From assembly GCA_030827475.1 (NCBI GenBank), contig JAUREJ010000001.1:40139-104138 (forward strand): 64,000 nt of DNA. The letters are read 5' to 3'. Below, piece by piece: positions 1-9,269 of this stretch. The stretch's first letter is position 1; every line of letters begins with the position of its first letter. Position numbers and translations under genes: made by a program. This DNA is from Candidatus Poseidonia sp. Lineage in GTDB: Archaea; Thermoplasmatota; Poseidoniia; Poseidoniales; Poseidoniaceae. The notes below the pieces were generated by a model. That model saw only the letters and a list, made by a program, of their open reading frames with translations. It had not been told where the DNA came from and searched no databases.

Positions 1-1390
1 CGAGTTGTTTCTTCTGCTTGAGTGCTCGCAGTACATCGTCCATGGCAGCCCGCTCTCGTTCAAGCGTTCGGACCACACCGTCGGCCAGCCCAATGGCCTG
101 GCTCGCGTTTCCTTCGTCCAACGCGTGTTGGGCTTGAGCAAGGCGCTCATCAAACAGTCCCTTGTCCAAACCATCGGCTTGTTTGAGGTGCCTTTTTGCT
201 TCTTTGATGGCGTCCACAGCCCGGTCAAGTGCCCCTTCACCTGCTTCCAATTGAGCGGGGATGGTTACAGCGAATTCAAATGCGTCTTTGGGTTGTTCTT
301 GCTGAAGTTTGGCTTTGGCTCGGTCGAGCATTTCGCGCAGATCCTCAATCGCTTGCCCTTTTTTGCCGTCAAGGCCTCGAGTCGCTTCTGCAATGGCCTG
401 CTCGGCACGGGTCCACCAGGTGAGAATCTCCGTTGCACGTTTCTTCGCCTGCCGAAATAGCAACTCACCCTCCCGCAACGAACCCAGTTGGACCTCCCGC
501 TCACCCATGTCGTACGCCTTCTGTGGACGACGGGCGACCGGAGCGACCGCAGCAGCTTCCTGAACGGTTTTCAAAGCGTCCAAACGGATGATCTCAACGT
601 CATCTGCCAAGGACAACGCCCGGTCCATGTCTTCCTCGCTCTCATCGAGCAGTCGCATGCCGTATTCGGGGTCGAGATGTCCTTCTTCCTTGGCCGTCGT
701 GATCAGACTTGCCGCTTGGGCGACCGCTGCTCCTTGGGCCTTCAATTCCAAGAGGCGATTTTCAAGCTGGTCAAGCCGCTTTCGAAACGCCTTTCGCTCT
801 GTTTTCTGTTCATCACCGACCGTCCAAGCGTAGACGGTGTCCCCAACGGCCAAGAGGCAAACCGCCAGAGCACCTCCCCCTGCCACCGAATTCAATTGCA
901 CCGATTGCGTCAGAGCGAGGACACAAGCGGAAGCGGTTCCGATCCCAGTCAGAACGGCTCGGTACCGGAGCACGCCGAAATGGCCACGCATCGTGGTGGA
1001 GGCAGTGCGCCGACAGACCGCTCCAACGACGAGCAACAGCCCGCTACCAACCAGAGTAAGTCGGTCACTAAGGTCGATGCCAAGGGCCCCCAAGACGGCG
1101 AGAACCGGCCATGAAATCGAGGTTACTGAGCCTACACGGGTTCGAGCGGCGGGGTCGTCTAGCGTCAAATCCTGGACGAAGATGCCCCAAATGACGAGAA
1201 GCAGAGGTGCACCAAGATCCGACAGGACGATGCCCTCACCAGCGATGAGTGCTTTGACCGTCGGCCACGCCAACCAAACGGCGCAAACGAGCAAGGTCAG
1301 GGCCGTGAACAACGTCATGTTTTCCACGCGTTTGACGCGGGCGGCACGTTCGGCTTCAATGGCCGCATCTGCATCCGCCCATGAGACCAT
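1..1390 (-). CDS. Membrane protein with N-terminal TM helices and C-terminal coiled coil, partial (runs off left edge)
   Basis: Manual reverse translation from ATG at 1390 gives an uninterrupted frame to base 1 (MVSWADADAAIEAERAARVKRVENMTLFTALTLLVCAVWLAWPTV...ALDEGNASQAIGLADGVVRTLERERAAMDDVLRALKQKKQL). Hydrophobic segments are followed by a long charged helical region. Not in the ORF track because no stop lies inside the window. Confidence 0.85.
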   Translation of the reverse strand, partial: MVSWADADAAIEAERAARVKRVENMTLFTALTLLVCAVWLAWPTVKALIAGEGIVLSDLGAPLLLVIWGIFVQDLTLDDPAARTRVGSVTSISWPVLAVLGALGIDLSDRLTLVGSGLLLVVGAVCRRTASTTMRGHFGVLRYRAVLTGIGTASACVLALTQSVQLNSVAGGGALAVCLLAVGDTVYAWTVGDEQKTERKAFRKRLDQLENRLLELKAQGAAVAQAASLITTAKEEGHLDPEYGMRLLDESEEDMDRALSLADDVEIIRLDALKTVQEAAAVAPVARRPQKAYDMGEREVQLGSLREGELLFRQAKKRATEILTWWTRAEQAIAEATRGLDGKKGQAIEDLREMLDRAKAKLQQEQPKDAFEFAVTIPAQLEAGEGALDRAVDAIKEAKRHLKQADGLDKGLFDERLAQAQHALDEGNASQAIGLADGVVRTLERERAAMDDVLRALKQKKQL

Positions 1391-1515
1391 GTTCCTACCT
1401 CAGCAGATGACCGTCATAATCACTCCGTCCTCCTGATGTGGCTTCGGTTGAAGAAACAGAGGAGCGGGAATGTTCAAGGGTGTCTTTCGCATGTAGAAGA
1501 GAGAGAGGAAGCACC

Positions 1516-2457
1516 ATGCCCGGCTTAATCACCATGGATGACCTGACCAACGACGAAATCCTTCAGGTTCTGAACGATGCAGAACGCCTCCTCCCTGTCG
1601 CCCGAGGAGAACTTTACTTGCCTTTGCTTCAAGGAAAAATTCTCGGAAACCTCTTCTTCGAACCCAGCACCCGAACCCGGATGTCTTTTGAAACGGCCAT
1701 GAAGCGGCTGGGCGGCGATGTTGTGAACCTCGGCGACGTCAACACCTCCTCAGTGGTCAAAGGTGAAACACTCTTTGACACCGTCCAGATGGTGGACGGG
1801 TACACGGACATCATCGCCATGCGCCATCCCCGCCAAGGCGCCGCCCAATACGCACAAGACGCCGCCCGGGTACCGATTTTGAACGGTGGTGACGGCGCTG
1901 GACATCACCCCACGCAAACGATGCTCGACCTTTTCACCATCCGTCAGGCCCACGGTCGTCTCGAAGGGTTGAATGTGGTGCTGGCAGGCGATCTGCGTTA
2001 CGGCCGCACGGTGCATTCGTTGAGCCACGCCCTCACGCGCTTTGGATGCACGCTCACCTTTGCAAGCCCCGAGTTGTTGAAGATGCCCGCTGAAATCGTT
2101 TCCGACCTGAGGGCTCATGGCGCGAACGTCGTTGAAACGGACGACCTGCTCGGGTCGCTCCCTGGAGCAGATGTGGTCTACATGACACGGATTCAGAAGG
2201 AACGCTTCGCAGATGAGGATGAGTACGCAAAGGTGGCCGGGGCGTACAAACTCCACGCATCCAACTTGGAACACGTCAAGGAAGGCATGATCATCATGCA
2301 CCCGCTTCCAAGAGTCGACGAAATCCACCCTTCGGTTGATGATACCCGCCATGCACGGTACTTTGAACAGGCTTTCAACGGGGTGGTCGCCCGCATGGCG
2401 CTGCTTTGCCGACTCTTGAACGTGGATGTCCCCGCAAACATCGGAGGTGAGGCTTGA
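1516..2457 (+). CDS. pyrB: Aspartate carbamoyltransferase catalytic subunit
   Basis: FFEPSTRTRMSFETAMKRLGGDVVNL, GGDGAGHHPTQTMLDLFTI and HPLPRVDEI motifs; start set at MPGLITMDDL after a purine-rich stretch. Confidence 0.97.
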   Translation: MPGLITMDDLTNDEILQVLNDAERLLPVARGELYLPLLQGKILGNLFFEPSTRTRMSFETAMKRLGGDVVNLGDVNTSSVVKGETLFDTVQMVDGYTDIIAMRHPRQGAAQYAQDAARVPILNGGDGAGHHPTQTMLDLFTIRQAHGRLEGLNVVLAGDLRYGRTVHSLSHALTRFGCTLTFASPELLKMPAEIVSDLRAHGANVVETDDLLGSLPGADVVYMTRIQKERFADEDEYAKVAGAYKLHASNLEHVKEGMIIMHPLPRVDEIHPSVDDTRHARYFEQAFNGVVARMALLCRLLNVDVPANIGGEA

Positions 2458-2933
2458 TGTCGCAGGAGCACAACATGCGCCGTGTCACGGCCATTCGCAA
2501 CGGCACCGTCATCGACCATATTCCCGCAGGTCACGCTATGCGTGTCCTCGAAATGCTCGGTATCGACCGGACCAGCTCCGTGCCGGTGTCCATGGTCATG
2601 AACGTCCCCTCGAAGAAGATGGGAACCAAGGACATCATTAAGGTTGAAGACAGAGAATTGAACCAAGACGAACTCAGCCGGTTGGCTTTGGTCGCTCCCG
2701 ATGCCCACGTGGCCATCATCCGAGCCTACAGCGTGGCAGAAAAAATGACGATTGAGCTCGGCAACGAAGTCAAGAATGTCGTCCGATGCACCTTCTCCAA
2801 CTGCATCACCACCAACCCACGGGAACCGTTACCCCACCGATTGAAGGTGCTCTCGACCGAGCCGCTCGAACTTCGCTGCCATTATTGCGGACGCCCGCAA
2901 GACCTTGAGGCCCTCGTCCGCAATCTGATCTAG
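2457..2933 (+). CDS. pyrI: Aspartate carbamoyltransferase regulatory subunit
   Basis: Immediately after pyrB with TGATG overlap; C-terminal zinc site CTFSNC...CHYCG. Confidence 0.96.
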   Translation: MSQEHNMRRVTAIRNGTVIDHIPAGHAMRVLEMLGIDRTSSVPVSMVMNVPSKKMGTKDIIKVEDRELNQDELSRLALVAPDAHVAIIRAYSVAEKMTIELGNEVKNVVRCTFSNCITTNPREPLPHRLKVLSTEPLELRCHYCGRPQDLEALVRNLI

Positions 2934-3940
2934 TCGATCTTCACACCCAAGAGGTCCCGCATATCGCAGGCCTTGCATTGGTTTCCCGAGCTCGGACTGC
3001 CGCAACGGGGACAAGGCGCTGGAGGGGACGGACGGGAGTCGCCTCCACCCAATTCGACGACCTCGTCTCGCAACGATTTGATGTGGTCGGCCATGCGCAC
3101 CAAACCGTGTCTCGTACCGGGTACATCGGCCTCCATGTGAGCGACCATTTCACGGTGACGCCATCGCAGGGCGCCCCGTGCATTGGGGCATTCCTCGTGG
3201 TGCAACGGAAGTTCTCGATGGAGAGCGTAGAGGTGAACCTCTTGTTCAGGAACCCAACGAAGCGGAACGATGCGGGGCGCAAGCCCGTCAACCGGCGTCA
3301 TCGTATGAGGGGCAAGGCGCAACGTTCGTTCGATGTCCGCATTGGCCAAGTTCATCAACACGGTCTGTGCCATGTCGTCCAGGTTGTGACCCAAGGCGAT
3401 CACATCAGCACCCACCTTGGTAGCGAGGTGGTTGATGCCTTGCCTCCTGAACACGCCGCAATAGGAACACGCCATTCGGGGGGCGTCGTTGTCTTTTTCC
3501 ACAACCATCGGTAGGCGTTGAACCACCTCATCCATTTCAAGAAAGGAAAGTTCGGGGTAGGTCACCACGTGGTGTTCAACACCAAGACGCTCACACAACG
3601 AACCCGCACAGACGATCGAGGGCGGCCGATAACCTTCGATGCCCTCGTCGACCGTCCCGGCAACGATGGTGACGTCCGGCCGTTTCCCCAGCAGGTCAAC
3701 GAGCACATCGAGGAGCACCGCCGAGTCTTTTCCACCCGAAACAGCGACCAGAACGGTGGTGTGCTTGCCTTTCTCAAGCGGGAGTTGAAGCCGCAGTTCC
3801 TTGCTGATCTTTTTGCGAACGGACTTCGCAAGGTGCTTTCCACAAAGAATTCGACCCGAATAGGCTTGTTCAACCACGGCCGGTTTGTCGCACGAATCAC
3901 AACGAGGGACGGTGAACGGAAGGGAGACCTCGCCCTGCAT
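2930..3940 (-). CDS. tRNA 2-thiolation protein, Ncs6/TtuA/TtcA family PP-loop ATPase
   Basis: SGGKDSAVLLDVL PP-loop; N- and C-terminal CxxC zinc motifs (CDSCDKP, CPRCGSPSSGNQCKAC); ACSYCG..RRQGIN and GHNLDDMAQT motifs. Confidence 0.9.
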   Translation of the reverse strand: MQGEVSLPFTVPRCDSCDKPAVVEQAYSGRILCGKHLAKSVRKKISKELRLQLPLEKGKHTTVLVAVSGGKDSAVLLDVLVDLLGKRPDVTIVAGTVDEGIEGYRPPSIVCAGSLCERLGVEHHVVTYPELSFLEMDEVVQRLPMVVEKDNDAPRMACSYCGVFRRQGINHLATKVGADVIALGHNLDDMAQTVLMNLANADIERTLRLAPHTMTPVDGLAPRIVPLRWVPEQEVHLYALHRELPLHHEECPNARGALRWRHREMVAHMEADVPGTRHGLVRMADHIKSLRDEVVELGGGDSRPSPPAPCPRCGSPSSGNQCKACDMRDLLGVKID

Positions 3941-4017
3941 GGTTCACGCTCGCAAGGCGTCTCGTTTCAAATGAGCGGCCGGGAGAGGGTTTTTCACGAG
4001 TTTTTTTCTTAAAATAA

Positions 4018-4047
4018 ATCAATTGAAGATTTGATTTTTCAATTGAT
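4018..4047. repeat. 10-bp perfect inverted repeat ATCAATTGAA/TTCAATTGAT, 10-bp loop
   Basis: Read directly from the AT-rich intergenic region. Confidence 0.85.
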
Positions 4048-4110
4048 AAATTGTAATTCGCCTTCCCGGTTGATTTCCTCGGTTCAAGCCGAGAGGAACG
4101 CCCTCTCTTC

Positions 4111-4132
4111 CAGAAAATTGCAGAAAATTGCA
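4111..4132. repeat. Short tandem repeat CAGAAAATTG x2 (+CA)
   Basis: cagaaaattgcagaaaattgca read directly. Confidence 0.9.
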
Positions 4133-4271
4133 CCACTGCGCCCCTTCAAGAAGACAGGTGAAACCGGATTTTCAGTTGGAAAATCGCGAAAGGTCCACAA
4201 AACAGCCTCTGCGGTGGTTTGAGCGCAAAACTTCTTGAAGGCTACAGCGCTGTCACGTTGTTTGAGCAACC

Positions 4272-4613
4272 ATGCTGCAGCGTTTGTTGGCGGAGTTCCT
4301 TCACCACGAAGGGGTGGAGCAGGCCCTCGTCTTTGACGACCGAGGGCGCATGCTTTCAAGCGTAGCCAAGCAAGGTGTTCTGCCCGCCACCGAACAAGCA
4401 GTCGATCTGACCGTGCTCGCTCTGGCCGCCACCCAACACACGAACTTTGGTGAACTCCACGAAGTTTGGCTTGAAGGTGACCAAACCACACTGATCGATG
4501 TCATCACACCGTACCGGATTTTGATGCTCCAAGGAAAGCAAAGCAAAGTTGCCCGATGGCGACACGCCGTTGACCACATGCGAAAACAACTCGCAACCAC
4601 ACCCGAATTTTAG
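4272..4613 (+). CDS. Small Roadblock/LC7-like domain protein
   Basis: 113 aa; LLAEFLHHEGVEQALVFDDRGRMLSS...GELHEVWLEGDQTTLIDVITPYRILML follows the Roadblock/LC7 pattern; abuts the next gene. Confidence 0.6.
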   Translation: MLQRLLAEFLHHEGVEQALVFDDRGRMLSSVAKQGVLPATEQAVDLTVLALAATQHTNFGELHEVWLEGDQTTLIDVITPYRILMLQGKQSKVARWRHAVDHMRKQLATTPEF

Positions 4614-7600
4614 GTGAATACCATGTTTGAGTTACCCCAAGGAAGGCCCGTAAACGAAACCATCACCCTTGTCGAGGGTGAGCTTCAACCCTTTGCACAC
4701 GGTGCAATTTCATCCTATGTCGGGCGAAGAAAAACCCCGGTGGGCCATCGCTTGGTCCGCGGAGGTCGCATCGTTGGATGGGTGATCGAAGACGCCGAAA
4801 AGGGCGTCATGCTGGGTGGACACGAAGCGAAAGCGGCCATGGAAGCCATGGAAGCGGAACAAAATGTCCGCCATCTGGCCACGTCCTACAGCCTCAACGG
4901 GCTCGGAAGTGTTGCTGAGATTCTCCCTGAAGCTTTTGAACACCAAGCCGACCGGCAAGGCCTGAAATCCGCCGCCAACACGGTGGAGCGTCTGCTGGCT
5001 CGAGACCTTTCCAAGGTGATTCGTGAACTCGCAGCCCATACGACGGTGCGAGGTGCCATGGCCATTGACTCGGGGATGCTCATCGACCACGCAGGCGATT
5101 TGCCCGGCCAGGGCGAAGAAGAAGTCTTGGCGAGTGAACTTCATGAATTGCTTTCCAAGATGCGCCCTGACCGTTTGACCGCTGACCTCGGCATGAAAGG
5201 TCCCGGCCATTGGACGTTGCACAGCGGTGATGGAGCCCTGCTCCTTGCAGCAAGCGGTGAAATCTCCATTGCTGTTTGGACCGAAAAAGACGCGAATCAT
5301 GCCCGACTGTTGTCATCGGCTTCCATCGCCCTTGAAGGCGAGTTGGTCGCTGCAGGCGCTCACGGCAGTCAACTGCCCGAGGGCTTCACCCTCCGAGAGG
5401 GACGTGGTGGACCCGATGCGGTCATCTCCATGCTCAAAGCCGCCCTTGATGAAGAGGTAACGGGTCATCTTCAATCTGGCTCATCGAGCAAAGCCGTCTC
5501 GCTCATCGTCGTACGCGGCGTCCCCGTTGCCCTCTGGGCGCCATCGTGTGACAGCATGGAAGAAGCAGTGATGGGTTTGACCGAATCAAAGCGCAAGGTG
5601 AAACTCATTCGCTTTCCTGCCGGGACCATCGTCTCCTCGAAATCCGGGACCTTTGAAGCCTTCACCCTCGAGTCCTTCTCCGAATTGCTCTCAACGGTTC
5701 GAACACGGTCCGAGGCTCGACAGGCATCCCTCAAGGCCCTTCTGGACGACCTGCTCGGCTTTGAGTCCGGCTTGGAGGCCTTGAAGAAGGCTCGGAACGC
5801 TCTGAAATTCAAATCCGACGGGGCTGACATTGCCGAACCCTTGCCGGTCATGGCGGAGCAAGCCGTCGCGGCCGTCGATGCAGGTCTGCGACGACGGCTT
5901 GAGAAAGCTGAACAGACCGTTGACGAACTCAACAAAGTCAAGGCGGTTCTCGAAACACAGGTCAAAGCCACCGAAAAGAAGCGAGAAGCTGCCCAAATCC
6001 TTGCACGTGAAGCGAGCGAAAGTCGCCAAGAGAACACCGTTGCTTTGGAGGATGCCCATGCGAAACTCAACGCCCTTCAAGTCGATCTCGCTCAAGCCCG
6101 CAGCCAGGCTGAGGAGGCCGAGTCGCGTTCCGAACGCTTGTTGCGGCGCGTGAACGAACTTGAGCATCAGGTCAGTGAGCGGGCAGCAGAACTGGCGAAG
6201 GCGGTGGGGGATGCAGCCAGCAGCGAGGCGTTGCACGTCATGATCGAATCGCTTTCGCTGAAAGAAGCAGAATTGCAAGCCAACTTGAGTGAAGGTTCTG
6301 AGCGCTTAGCCACCATCCGTCAACAAAGCGATGACGAGGAGCGACGACTCCGCGTTCTCTCCGAGCAAGTCAACACCGTTCGTGAACGACATGCAAGAAC
6401 CCAAGCCGACCTTCAAGACCTTCAGGAGCAGGTCCACCTCAACAAGGTGGAACTCGAAGCCGTACGAACCGAGGAGAAGCACGCTCGCCAGCGCATCGAT
6501 GAAGACCGAACACGGCGTTCTGAAGACGAGGCTCGCAGGGCGAACATTCAGGCCGAGTTACGGGAATTAATGGATGAGCGACGAACATTGCTTCGTGAGC
6601 TCGGCGATTTAGGGGCCCGTCGCGGCCATAGCGAGGCCGAACTTGCTGTTCTCGTGGACAAGGCCTCGGCATTGGCCGACGCCCACGAGGAGGCTTTGGC
6701 CGATATCCAAGAGGCAGAACGGCTGAGGGCTCGTTTGGCAGAGGAACCGCTGGCGCAGGCTCTTCTTGACGACAACAACACCTTTGAGGGCCTTGGCCCT
6801 GTGCTCGAACGCTTGGAGCATGCTCGAAGTTTGGGCTACTCCGTCACCTTGCTTGATCGGGCGGTCGAACGAGCTCTCCAGGTGATTCAATCCACCGTGG
6901 ATCACGTTGCTGCGACGCCACGGCATTTGCTCTCCTCCGAGGTCATGACGCTGCTTGAGCGACAGGTTCCTCAAACCGCAGGGGCTGTACGGGGGCTGGC
7001 ACGTTGGTCGGTTCAACAACGCTTGGAACATCAACTCGGAGATACCGTCAACCATGTGGTGCTTGACCTTGAACACCTCTTGGAGGATTTCGACCGCTCC
7101 ATCACGATGCTGCGACGGATACGCAATGTGTTGGAGCAGGTCGAGCGCTTGGGAGCGCCCTCCCACGAAGTCCATGCGCTTCTCGCCAATTGTCAGCGGC
7201 CCGAAGCGCTCCCGAGTTTGGCCCAAGGCACCCGCCGCTTGATTCAGGTGGCTCTTGACGACATCTATCTCGAAGCGGACCAGCGCGATGCTGGTGAGGC
7301 CATTGGTCTGGAAGAAACCGCTCGCGTTCTCGAAGAGCTCATCACGCAACTCGATGCATCGGGATTGACCGACGGTCGGCCCCGAGGCATGATGTGGGAA
7401 TTCCAGCGGGACGGATATCTTCCGTTTGAGCGAGAGAACCTTCCGGTTGAGCAGCGTATCCCGGTGAGCGACGAAATGAAGGGCGACTTGGAACCGAGTC
7501 TCCTCAACGCCGAGGTCGTCGCATCGCTTGAACAGGAAAACGCGTCACCTGTTGATGAAGAAGGATGGAGTGAACTACCACCGCCGCAAGATGGGGCGGT

Positions 7601-7802
7601 CGTGAGCAACGCCTCAAGCATCGAGAAAACGACCGTCTTTGAGGGGTCATTGGAAGATGAGCGGGCCGCTTTGGAAGCCGAGTTGGCCCGCCTTGATGCG
7701 GAACGACATCACCGTGCAAGCGCCTCGCCTGCCCCCACTGCCGTGCCCGCTGATGCAGCACTGGCTGCATTGGAATCAAAACTGGCGAACCTTGACTTCT
7801 AA
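4614..7802 (+). CDS. Large coiled-coil protein with N-terminal Roadblock-like region
   Basis: 1062 aa; about 400 aa globular N-terminus, then a long E/R/A/L heptad-like region. GTG start directly after upstream TAG, or ATG at 4623. Confidence 0.85.
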   Translation: MNTMFELPQGRPVNETITLVEGELQPFAHGAISSYVGRRKTPVGHRLVRGGRIVGWVIEDAEKGVMLGGHEAKAAMEAMEAEQNVRHLATSYSLNGLGSVAEILPEAFEHQADRQGLKSAANTVERLLARDLSKVIRELAAHTTVRGAMAIDSGMLIDHAGDLPGQGEEEVLASELHELLSKMRPDRLTADLGMKGPGHWTLHSGDGALLLAASGEISIAVWTEKDANHARLLSSASIALEGELVAAGAHGSQLPEGFTLREGRGGPDAVISMLKAALDEEVTGHLQSGSSSKAVSLIVVRGVPVALWAPSCDSMEEAVMGLTESKRKVKLIRFPAGTIVSSKSGTFEAFTLESFSELLSTVRTRSEARQASLKALLDDLLGFESGLEALKKARNALKFKSDGADIAEPLPVMAEQAVAAVDAGLRRRLEKAEQTVDELNKVKAVLETQVKATEKKREAAQILAREASESRQENTVALEDAHAKLNALQVDLAQARSQAEEAESRSERLLRRVNELEHQVSERAAELAKAVGDAASSEALHVMIESLSLKEAELQANLSEGSERLATIRQQSDDEERRLRVLSEQVNTVRERHARTQADLQDLQEQVHLNKVELEAVRTEEKHARQRIDEDRTRRSEDEARRANIQAELRELMDERRTLLRELGDLGARRGHSEAELAVLVDKASALADAHEEALADIQEAERLRARLAEEPLAQALLDDNNTFEGLGPVLERLEHARSLGYSVTLLDRAVERALQVIQSTVDHVAATPRHLLSSEVMTLLERQVPQTAGAVRGLARWSVQQRLEHQLGDTVNHVVLDLEHLLEDFDRSITMLRRIRNVLEQVERLGAPSHEVHALLANCQRPEALPSLAQGTRRLIQVALDDIYLEADQRDAGEAIGLEETARVLEELITQLDASGLTDGRPRGMMWEFQRDGYLPFERENLPVEQRIPVSDEMKGDLEPSLLNAEVVASLEQENASPVDEEGWSELPPPQDGAVVSNASSIEKTTVFEGSLEDERAALEAELARLDAERHHRASASPAPTAVPADAALAALESKLANLDF

Positions 7803-7813
7803 GCGTGGTGTAC

Positions 7814-8062
7814 ATGTCCGAGATCACGACGCTGGCGGGACGTGATGAGACTGGAGGACGACCTTATCCTCTGTGGATTGAACGAGGAATCTTCGCTTTG
7901 ATGGTTGGGGCCTTTATGGCCTTTGCAGGACGCATCACCGATTGGGTTGATCATCCGATTGCAGGTCCGTTCGCCGGTTATGTTGTCTATCCGTTTACCC
8001 TGTTGGCGCTTGCGGAGATGATGGGGCGCATCGTGCAACATCGGCACGGGTCAAAGTTGTGA
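7814..8062 (+). CDS. Small membrane protein
   Basis: About 82 aa with two hydrophobic segments; follows the coiled-coil gene closely. Confidence 0.65.
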   Translation: MSEITTLAGRDETGGRPYPLWIERGIFALMVGAFMAFAGRITDWVDHPIAGPFAGYVVYPFTLLALAEMMGRIVQHRHGSKL

Positions 8063-9268
8063 GAACTCCTTCGATGATTGGTCCGCTGGAAGGCGGTTGG
8101 TTCTGGCTTGTACGAAACCGATCACACGCTGCCAGGGAATAAAGAAGCGGAGCACCGCCATCATGCTGAGGAACAGCAACGCTGAGATGACCAAGCCGTA
8201 GGTCAGCGTCAATTCAATGGATTCAGAAACTTGGCCCGCCCATTGACTCCCGGTCGTATCGGAAACCACAGTGAGCAACACCTTGTGGAAGCCAAGCGCC
8301 ACCATCGTCGCCAAGCCGGTGAGACCGAGGAAAAGGAAGGTGTGGCGCAGATGCGTGTTGAGGACGTTGTCCATTTGACGAACGTATTCGGGGTCTCGTT
8401 TGCAGGACTCTGGTAGACGGAACGCATACTCAAGGTTGCGAATAACGCCGTAACTCGCTTCCTGGAACACCATGATGAGAACGGCGATAAGGATGAGATT
8501 GAACTGTTCTTGCGTGACGAGTTTCAAACCGAACAGACCGATGGTGGGGTTGGAGGTTTGGCTCTCGAGGACGGCCAACGTTCCACCGTACGCGCCCAGT
8601 TGGCTCTTGATGAGCGGGAAGGTAAGAATGGCGTGAACGCCAAGGAAGAGCAGCGTGAAGCCGATTGACCACGCAATTGACCGACGTGAGAGCCCCCAAA
8701 TACCTCGGGTGCCCATGATGACGGGGAGCAAGTAAACGAAGAGGATCAACAGGGACATGATCATCAACAGCGGCCACTGAAGGGTTTCCAGTTCAGCATC
8801 CGTGGGGAGGCGGAGATCGAATGAAAACAGCATGCCTGCGAACCAAGAAAACATCAGCCGACCGACAAGCAGCACGATGAGGCCGACGATGAAACCAAGT
8901 TTGATGCGTTGCTGAACTTTAGGCGTCTGGAAGGCGATAAAAGCCATGGTTCCGCCCAAACCTAAACCGAGCACAAGAGGCACAAAGAAGCGTCCCATAC
9001 CGTCTCGTCCTTCACCCGTCAGCCAATCACCGAGCGGCAGTTGGTCGGCGATCAAGAGTTCGATGGTGTCAAACAGCATGGTGTGATCAATGGAGCCAAC
9101 AACGTATGTTGAAACAACTTCGAGATACATCGCCACCAGGGCTACCGTGGCGAGAATTTGCAAGGCCAAAATCTGCCATTGCTTTCGAAGGTTCTTCAGG
9201 TGAAGTGTCCGTGGCTTCGCCGTTGCTTCCAGGTAGACATCGGACTGAAGGCCAACCTCACCTGCCAT
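8051..9268 (-). CDS. Polytopic membrane protein
   Basis: 405 aa, many hydrophobic helices; tightly linked to the DUF58 and DUF4350 genes. Confidence 0.85.
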   Translation of the reverse strand: MAGEVGLQSDVYLEATAKPRTLHLKNLRKQWQILALQILATVALVAMYLEVVSTYVVGSIDHTMLFDTIELLIADQLPLGDWLTGEGRDGMGRFFVPLVLGLGLGGTMAFIAFQTPKVQQRIKLGFIVGLIVLLVGRLMFSWFAGMLFSFDLRLPTDAELETLQWPLLMIMSLLILFVYLLPVIMGTRGIWGLSRRSIAWSIGFTLLFLGVHAILTFPLIKSQLGAYGGTLAVLESQTSNPTIGLFGLKLVTQEQFNLILIAVLIMVFQEASYGVIRNLEYAFRLPESCKRDPEYVRQMDNVLNTHLRHTFLFLGLTGLATMVALGFHKVLLTVVSDTTGSQWAGQVSESIELTLTYGLVISALLFLSMMAVLRFFIPWQRVIGFVQARTNRLPADQSSKEFSQL

Positions 9269-9269
9269 C

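Noticed and set aside
5-1436. Plus-strand ORFs at the left edge (5-460, 488-1114, 837-1436)
   Set aside because: Antisense to a coherent minus-strand TM/coiled-coil protein open to the window edge.
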